Origin: Meandrina meandrites
Taxonomy: Eukaryota; Cnidaria; Anthozoa; Scleractinia; Meandrinidae
DNA length: 64,000 nucleotides
NCBI GenBank assembly: GCA_963693305.1
Contig: OY855914.1
Coordinates: 14,708,699 to 14,772,698 of the forward strand
Direction: 5' to 3'
The notes under the pieces are model-generated. The model was not told where the DNA came from and did no database searches. It was given only the letters and a program-made list of their open reading frames with translations. A program made the translations under genes and the position numbers. Each line of letters opens with the position of its first letter. Position 1 is the first letter of the stretch. Shown here piece by piece: positions 58,401 to 64,000 of this stretch.

Positions 58401-61057
58401 ACCTTATTGCAAACTTTTGTGTTGCTGCTTCAAACATCTTATCAAAAGAAATCTTTTCTAACAACACCAAACACCGAAAACAAATTTCGAATTTCCCACT
58501 GAATTCCACTGAATCGCTTAAAGACGATTTTACAAAATGGCTGCACGTGAGAATTTGCCTATACCTTGTGAACTTTGAAATTCATTTTCTAAGACTCTGA
58601 TAAGAAGTTGTTGTCGGTGTTATCAGGGATTATTACTTACATCTTTACCTTTTATTTAGGGTTGAAAATAACGTAATAGGATTTAAATTATTCTGGTATT
58701 CGATTTTTGTCCAACTTAAATAAATATTACTCGACGTCCTGGTGGATTCCGTCTTAACGACTGTTTTGCGTATGCAACAGAGGGAGTTTAGGGATGTGTG
58801 GGGGGTTTGTGGCGAGCACTCCCACGGTCGATCAGATGTAAACAGAAGGTGTTGACAGATGGTTGATAGACCTAACGCAACTCTCGTAGTTCTTATGACG
58901 GTGTTTTTGGCGTGACATTTGCCACCGGTTAAAGTATATTGATTTCTTCGCCGATGATTACTCAAGTTGCCGATGATTACTCAAGTTGATTTTTTGGTGA
59001 AGTCGATGGCACCTGGAACGATTTTTCTATGGAATTCTATTGTGAGTACATCTGGATGACTTAAGGGGCAAGTTGTTTCCTTCACATGCTGATTGTGTAC
59101 CTATAGAAAATCTTATTGGATTGGTAGAATTCTATCTACAGTTTTCTTAAAATAACGAATTTCAAGCGAAACCGCACACAGACCTAATAATTTTTTGAAA
59201 CTTTCAGCTTTGTGTACGCGTTAATAAGTTCATTTAACAATTTCCAGTTATTTTAAAAAAAGAATGAAAAGTCGCGTAGCAGTGACCGTCATTCTTTTAT
59301 TCCTTTCTGCAATTGAATTTTCCAGTAATAGTTCTAAATACTTCTCCAAACTTTGGAGAAACGAGAAAAATGCATCGTTAACAATAGAGTGTTGTTATCG
59401 TGGAACTATTGGCTGATAGTTGACCCGCGGAAATTGATTAAGATACTGGTAATAGGACTGAGTGGAGTCCAATTCTGTCTATAATCATACAAGTGATTAA
59501 CAAAATCGGACGACCGCTTAGCGGGAGTCCGATTTGTCAGATGATTAAAACAAATATGATTAAAACAAATATGGATGATTAAAACAAATATGATTAAAAC
59601 AAGTATGATTAAAACAAATATTTGTCCAAGAAGCGAAGCTTCAATCAAGGGTTAATATGGTAGTTTTAAGAACATCAAATTTCCGAGGGGCAACTGTCAG
59701 ACCGATAGTTCAGAGACAGAAACACTCTATTGTCTGTATTGTTCATCACTAAATTCTCTTTCGCGCGTCCATTCAAAAACGAGGATCTTGAATTATTTTT
59801 AACTTTTTAGGATGAAAGACTTCAAAGCCGAAATGTAGCAAACGAAACAAAACCAGACAAGAAACCCACTGAATGTAACATAAATGAAATAAAGCGAAGT
59901 CTAGAAACCCACTAAATGCCCGCTTGTTTACAAATAATTTTAACGAACGAGCACTATCCATCCGGGTACTTTGCTCGGACGGGCACTGTGTCTCTCCGCG
60001 GATGGACATTATCGCGTTACGTGATCAATTAGCCATGTTCTAAACGAGCAGGGGACTGGGTACGAGCATATTTTCTCTTCGGTACAAACATTCAATATCG
60101 ATTGAATTGAAAAATGGGGCACGTCATCTGAAAGAGCATCCAAAAATTAGTAAATTCACCAAATTTGACCGTTATTGGTTTAAACCCAAAGGCATGGTAC
60201 ACTTAGTATGGATTGGAGGGACAGGCGTCCTCCAATCCATACTAAGCTCTCTTATTTTAAAAGTGTACCATGCCTTTGCGTTTAAACCAATAACCATCAA
60301 ATTTGGTGAATTTACTAATTTTTGGATGCTCTTTCAGATGACGTGCTCCATTTTCAATTCAATCGATACTGAATGCTCGCACACAGAAAAAATATTTTTG
60401 TACCCAGTCCCCTGCTCGTTTAGAACATGGCCAATTTAAACCAATCAGAATCGGAGATAATTTAGTGGTGAGCTATAATGGCTGATAGAGTACGATAGCT
60501 CCGCCAATCAGATTACAGTATTTGCATTAGAACATGGCCAATCCACGAGTAACCTTAGTAACAGACATCTGTTTGCACGTGCTTAATTCATCCCCAGGCC
60601 ACAAACGTCCGAGATTCCACGGTGATGACGTAGCTCTAAGAGATCCGTGTTCCTTGCGCGCGAAAATTAGGAACCGAGAAACAGCCAATCACGGCACTGG
60701 ACGGTACTTTGGAACTACGTGATTACTATGGAATGTTCTTCTCGAATCTCGACGTCTCTTAAAATTTCCCTTGATGTTTTCTCAGTATTTTCTCGACTTA
60801 TCTTTTCAGCTATTGACACTGTTCTCAGTGACATTTTGCCTAAGAACGTTTACTTCCGGTGGAACCCCAACATGTCAGCGGATATACCCATGGACGAAGG
60901 TCGAATAGAAATGTTGGAACAGATTCAGTTTGATGCCAGGAGACATTTAGAAAAGGTCGACGACAGTTTAAAAACCTGCGCCAGAAGTCTGCTACAAAGC
61001 AAAACTATTGTAGATCGTTCGGTGGACAAGTTTAGGGCTTGGTACAGGACTACGTGA
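49407..61057 (+). CDS. PNPLA8: PNPLA8-type calcium-independent phospholipase (iPLA2-gamma), 6 exons, 463 aa
   Basis: Patatin-like serine hydrolase that releases fatty acids from membrane phospholipids; the vertebrate enzyme works in mitochondria and peroxisomes. Exons: 49407-49834, 53438-53704, 56203-56260, 57230-57421, 57838-58036, 60810-61057 (1392 nt with TGA, phases consistent). Seen: NRTRSLVQALR and GWVDPVKGRGIKVLSIDGG as in vertebrate PNPLA8, glycine loop GGGARG (139-144), nucleophile motif GASTG (Ser173), KVAAVSTVVN, RASTAAPGFF, catalytic DGG (Asp316) in HQDGGLLTNNP, and SLGTGKY. An in-frame TAA at 49395 precedes the chosen ATG. The N-terminus (MALATKHVLQVKKAV) lacks acidic residues and could be a mitochondrial presequence. 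The protein is much shorter than full-length human PNPLA8 (about 780 aa); upstream exons could be missed. It ends YRTT, without the peroxisomal SKL. Confidence 0.93.
50013..50703. mobile_element. Foldback element with 27-bp tandem units in both arms
   Basis: Ends CGGCAGGTACAAAACGCAGG (50013) and its complement (to 50703). Inside are GGTCACA repeats on the left (50035-50080) and TGACCTG repeats on the right (50540-50578). Then come 27-bp units (GGTTAGCTTTTACCCCTGTT, about 3.5 copies) facing complementary units (AAAGCTAACTGCAAGC, about 6.5 copies). The centre is AGTACTCTATA...TATAGAGTACT near 50250-50296. The right arm is interrupted by 103 bp shared with 52.1 kb. Confidence 0.75.
50579..52141. 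mobile_element. 1.56-kb segment with ~103-bp apparently perfect inverted ends
   Basis: ACACAAACATTAATGATTTG through AAGCTTTTACTGA (50579-50681) reappears in reverse complement at 52039-52141 with no mismatch that I could find by eye. The interior has no recognisable transposase. The left end lies inside the right arm of the foldback element, so insertion after foldback formation is likely. Confidence 0.7.
52150..52410 (-). mobile_element. tRNA-derived SINE, minus-strand copy
   Basis: Read on the minus strand it gives, in order, a decayed tRNA head (GATGCGATAGCCTATGGCTG, GTGGTTCGGGTTAAAGCC), ATTGTGTTCTTGGGCAAG, TCACCCAGGTAAATGG, ATTAACATCCCATCC and TCCTAGTCGCTTCATACT. These match the body of the SINE at 8804-9082. 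Confidence 0.75.
53920..53938 (+). repeat. Poly-G tract, 19 bases
   Basis: Uninterrupted G run in PNPLA8 intron 2. A second run of 16 G lies at 54277-54292. Confidence 0.9.
54931..56177. mobile_element. hAT-like non-autonomous element, head-to-tail dimer with 8-bp target duplication
   Basis: Two copies (54931-55549 and 55550-56177), about 98% alike by eye, each starting CATCCATGTCCAATACACCC and ending GGGTGTATTGGACAACCCTC, so the ends are inverted repeats. The pair is flanked by AAAAATGT at 54923-54930 and 56178-56185, an 8-bp duplication as in hAT elements. Each copy is made of modules starting GTCGATTCGTCCGAGGTTA in an A-B-B-A order. The dimer ends 25 bases before PNPLA8 exon 56203-56260. 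Confidence 0.8.
57000..57135 (+). repeat. Copy of the 106-bp repeat, forward orientation
   Basis: GAAAGTTAGAACCACCTTCT, ACCACATGAAAGTACTGCTC, TATGAATGGTCACACACTAG and TTTCATCCACAGACTTAAAG, 95 bases upstream of PNPLA8 exon 57230-57421. Confidence 0.9.
57484..57610 (+). mobile_element. tRNA-derived SINE, second type
   Basis: Box A ATGGCACAGTGGTTAGG and box B GGTTCAAATCC, spaced as in a tRNA promoter, followed by a non-tRNA body. The anticodon arm is degenerate. The body does not match the SINE at 8804, so this may be another family. Confidence 0.65.
58174..58610 (+). repeat. ~209-bp tandem duplication
   Basis: GTACCAAAATTATTTACACC begins both copies (58176 and 58384). They share TCTTATCAAAAGAAATCTTT and CATTTTCT...CTCTGATAAGAA, with scattered differences and a short insertion in the second. 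Confidence 0.8.
59500..59625 (+). repeat. Small palindrome and 15-bp tandem repeats
   Basis: AAATCGGAC and GTCCGATTT flank CCGCTTAGCGG, a self-complementary core. Five repeats near ATGATTAAAACAAAT follow. Confidence 0.7.
60027..60437. mobile_element. ~410-bp near-perfect palindrome (MITE/foldback)
   Basis: Arms of about 190 bp: GCCATGTTCTAAACGAGCAG at the left end, complemented by CTGCTCGTTTAGAACATGGC at the right. The arms match almost throughout with a few indels and meet at ATTGGAGGGACAGGCGTCCTCCAAT. AATT is present at both outer edges. No coding capacity. Confidence 0.8.
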
Positions 61058-61324
61058 AAGATTTGTTAGAAACACTTTACAAAGAATCAGCTGTATTTGT
61101 TCTTGTTCTTAAAGTAACTAGAATTCGTTACAATGCGACAGTTTAAAGACCAGTGCGAGAGGTCAGCTGCAGGTTATGTATAAGTATTGACCAATTTAGG
61201 GTTTGCTATGGAATTACACTGATATTTTTAAAAGAGCGTCACAAAAAATCGATTTCTATTCTTGTTGAAAACCAATGTGAATTTGTTACAGTGCAACTGT
61301 GTTCAAATAATTAAAATATATTAC

Positions 61325-61330
61325 AATAAA
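61325..61330 (+). terminator. Poly-A signal AATAAA of PNPLA8
   Basis: AATAAA lies 268 bases after the stop codon, followed by TTGGTTTGTCGTTGTC, a T/G-rich downstream element. It is a well-formed 3' end for the gene. Confidence 0.65.
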
Positions 61331-63103
61331 AATTGGTTTGTCGTTGTCAGATTGATAATTATTTTAGAGCCTCCAAAATTTATTTTATTTTTAGCGAGGA
61401 AATTTTAAATTTCCCGCACCTTTTATTACAATGAGAAGACAAACAATGAAAAATCGCTCTGAAACGACCATTCGTTACGTGGTCGCAAATGTTTAAAAAA
61501 TTAAATTGCAAATTATACATGCGATGGAGCAATTCTCGCGTTGTGTTCTTCGGACATACATTTGCCGCCCACGTTAAAAATTTCAGCTAACAGAAAATCT
61601 ACCTTGCTTCAAAAAGCATCAGGCTTCCGTTTAGGATAAGTCTTTCTTTTGGAGATGTTACGGGAAACGAGTAACCAACAAGAATTTAAGTTTAAGCCTA
61701 AGAGCTTGCACTGAAACTGCACGTGCTTCGTGTCACAACCAAAGATGCCACAGTGTAGTCTTAGTAGATGGTATTTATGTTCTCCACAAGGTAAGAACTG
61801 TACTTTGTATTTTGTAGCGCTACATTTCTCTTGTACCGAACGTCTGAGTACTAGTGAGGATGCGTACAAACAATATTAACGCGAGCATTTAAGAGAAAGC
61901 TTAAGAGAAAGCCAAGTTTAAATGCTTCGCGTGCGCAGTTGATCCAAAAGTTGCGAATGGGCGTTTTATTGTCTGATCTTACCGGAAAGGCACCATTTCA
62001 AACCAACCAGTCATTAGGTTTTTGAGAAATTTTTCAAAGTGCTGATTAAAAAAATTCTGAAATTTAGCAAAGGGATTTTTAAACATTGTTGGATTACGAG
62101 ATTCATTACGGGAAAACATAAAAACAAACAGCAATGAAATTCCCTCTGTTGAAACTTTATAAAAATTATAAGTTGTCTACTTATCGGTATTTTTCTGGGA
62201 TGTTAAAATGTCAGATTTTTTTTCAAGTTTGTTGTAAACAAACGATGAAAAAAAAATCTTTCCTAAATTTTCCTGAAATCGAGCGGAATTCAAATTTTTT
62301 TGGTTGATTTATATTTAGCTAGGTTGTCATGATAACGTAACATGGTCTTAAGCGACACAAAAAAATGATAAAAACAGTAGCTTATCTTGTAACCTGCTAA
62401 TTTTGGGCTCGTCAGCTGCAGCGGTTTGGACGTGAAAGCAAAATAAAGGATAGGTACTCCAAGGATTGGAATACTGTGCTGAGCCACCTTAACGATGCAG
62501 ATTCCGCTCATCCCATTCTGGAACTTAGATTATTTATTAGGATTTCACAGCATTCTCATGTTGATTTCAAGTTTGTCGACGAGAGATTTTTGGCAGGCAT
62601 TAAACACACCTGCTCCCCATCGCACATCGCATCTACCATAAACTCTCACAGGTCACACGGATCACATCAACAGTTATACAAGCTAGAAGTCCCATTATTC
62701 CACGAAGGACTATGAAGATAGAAGGTATTTATTTTGAAATTTAACTATTTTAGCTGCCTGCTTTCTGGTCGTTCGGGCACAACATGATACGAGATTTTTG
62801 CGCCCAGTAGGTACGGCCTCACTCATGCTTGCAAGGATTGGTATACATTTGAGAGACCGTTTAGATAACGATAGTGTCACATTTTGAATTTTCGATGCAT
62901 CAAGACGTGGCCTGAATCTTGGCTGTCTATAATTCTTCATAGAAAACTAGGGCACTTTTCATTCGACCAAAATTGCCGGCTTAAAATTCCGGATATTCCA
63001 ATCCGTGTGGCGAATGGAACAGTAATTTCAGCTTGGTGTATTGGAAGTAGTGTATTGTAAGTGCTGTGAGGTCTATTGTAAGTTAAGTTATTGTATAAAG
63101 TTA
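61331..63103. other. Intergenic region downstream of PNPLA8
   Basis: AT-rich sequence with only short open frames on both strands (at most 86 codons), none with a domain I recognise. I see nothing supportable up to the MITE at 63104. Confidence 0.5.
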
Positions 63104-63801
63104 GGCCCTATTTATACGAAGACGAATTTAATTCCAATTAAAAAATCCTTACCCGAGTCTTCAGCACTTCTGACCAGTGGTGTGCAATGCAAGTAAATTG
63201 CAATCAGTTAAATATGAAGATGTTCAGCGTTGCGGAGGAGCAGTATCAGAGTACAGTGTGTTGGTAGCTGCTCTGGGCAGCATATTATGAATGAAGGTTA
63301 AAGAAAGCGTTTCGAAATGTCAAGAAATTTTAAAGAGCGTTCTACCCGATATTGAGAAAGACACTCACTATGACAGTAATCCCTGTATATCCTTAATATA
63401 GGCTTGCAATTCGTCGGTACAGACTAGGCAAGGGTGATTACGTGTATACCTTTGCTGAATTAAATATTTTGTTTTCCTATCGCAAGTACTGCATGAAGGG
63501 GACAAAGTTTTCCTCCACGACGAGCTAAATTGACATCACTTAGACAGTGCAAAAAACCGCCTGAAAGCGGAGCAAAAGAAGCGTGTGCTCATGCGACATG
63601 AACAAAATTTGCCACGGGCTCATTCGCGTTGCATTATAATTCGTTTGTGATATAATAAAATAATGTATGCATTTAATTCGATGCGTCTGTTGTGCGACGT
63701 CTGAACTGAAGACGCGCTAACGATATTGTATCCGTCCTATCAACACCGAATTAATTTCGTCCCAATTAAATTCGACGATTGTGCGGCGCACAAACAGGGC
63801 C
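63104..63801. mobile_element. 698-bp PIF/Harbinger-like MITE with TTA duplication
   Basis: Left end GGCCCTATTTATACG after TTA (63101-63103); right end, complemented, GGCCCTGTTTGTGCG before TTA (63802-63804). Subterminal sequence is also inverted (GACGAATTTAATTCCAATTA against its relative near 63745-63775). A 3-bp TTA duplication and GGCCC ends fit PIF/Harbinger MITEs. No transposase is seen. Confidence 0.65.
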
Positions 63802-63976
63802 TTATGTATTCTAATTACTGTATTATGTTGAAAACAATAAACAAATTACAAAAAAATAGTTTCCGCTTATACCGTGTTCACACTAGAAAAGCCTAAAAAG
63901 TATACATTTGAGGTCACTACAGCATTTAGGGTAATATTTCTTGCGAAGTAAGCGAAATAATTATCATTGCCTCCCT

Positions 63977-63995
63977 CCCCCCCCCCCCCCCCCCC
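63977..63995 (+). repeat. Poly-C tract at window edge
   Basis: 19 C in a row, five bases before the window ends. Confidence 0.9.
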
Positions 63996-64000
63996 TAAAA

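Larger units (their letters stand above)
58037..60809 (+). other. PNPLA8 intron 5 (2.8 kb)
   Basis: Contains a ~209-bp tandem duplication (58174-58610), a small palindrome plus 15-bp repeats (59500-59625) and the ~410-bp near-palindrome at 60027-60437. A third copy of the palindrome's end (TAGAACATGGCCAAT) occurs near 60530. No coding sequence is seen. Confidence 0.6.

Noticed and set aside
60107..60439. 110-codon + frame
   Set aside because: Lies entirely within the ~410-bp palindrome, a non-coding repeat.

Overview
This is nuclear DNA of an intron-rich, AT-rich animal. The three genes are metazoan families with many small exons, GT-AG introns and poly-A signals, and the spacer and intron DNA is full of short non-autonomous transposons, tRNA-derived SINEs and microsatellites. 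The gene set, intron density and repeat style fit an anthozoan cnidarian such as a stony coral or sea anemone; this placement is inference, not proof.

Layout, all three genes on the + strand. (1) Left edge to about 23.1 kb: the 3' two-thirds of a flamingo/CELSR adhesion GPCR. It enters the window after the laminin-G region and runs through EGF, laminin-EGF, hormone-receptor, GAIN/GPS, seven-TM and cytoplasmic-tail exons (30 coding exons from 359 to 16924, consistent in phase throughout). The very C-terminus lies beyond a 5.3-kb intron and may be alternatively spliced. (2) 28.3-46.2 kb: a complete PDZRN3-type RING/PDZ ubiquitin ligase in 8 exons, predicted at 1000 aa, ending in a PDZ ligand (TTV). 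(3) 49.4-61.1 kb: a PNPLA8-type patatin-like phospholipase (iPLA2-gamma) in 6 exons, predicted at 463 aa, with an intact Ser-Asp dyad but no C-terminal SKL. Between genes 1 and 2 (23.1-28.1 kb), between 2 and 3, and after 61.3 kb I see no convincing gene.

Repeats make up most of the recognisable non-coding structure. A 106-bp unit occurs as a 10-copy array in a CELSR intron and as scattered copies in both orientations in introns of all three genes. A foldback element has arms built of 27-bp units. A 1.56-kb segment carries apparently perfect ~103-bp terminal inverted repeats. A hAT-like element is present as a head-to-tail dimer inside one 8-bp target duplication. There are also a ~410-bp near-palindrome, a Harbinger-like MITE with TTA duplication, a pogo/Tigger-like MITE with TA duplication, several SINE copies (one with a readable tRNA-Gln-like head), and eight unusual poly-G/C tracts.

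Functionally, CELSR is a core planar-cell-polarity receptor, and vertebrate PDZRN3 has been linked to Wnt/planar-polarity signalling. Their adjacency on one strand is the most interesting gene-level observation. PNPLA8 is a membrane-phospholipid hydrolase with no obvious tie to the other two. I found no evidence of a wholly new multi-gene system; the novel-looking material is the repeat families and the possible C-terminal switch in CELSR.
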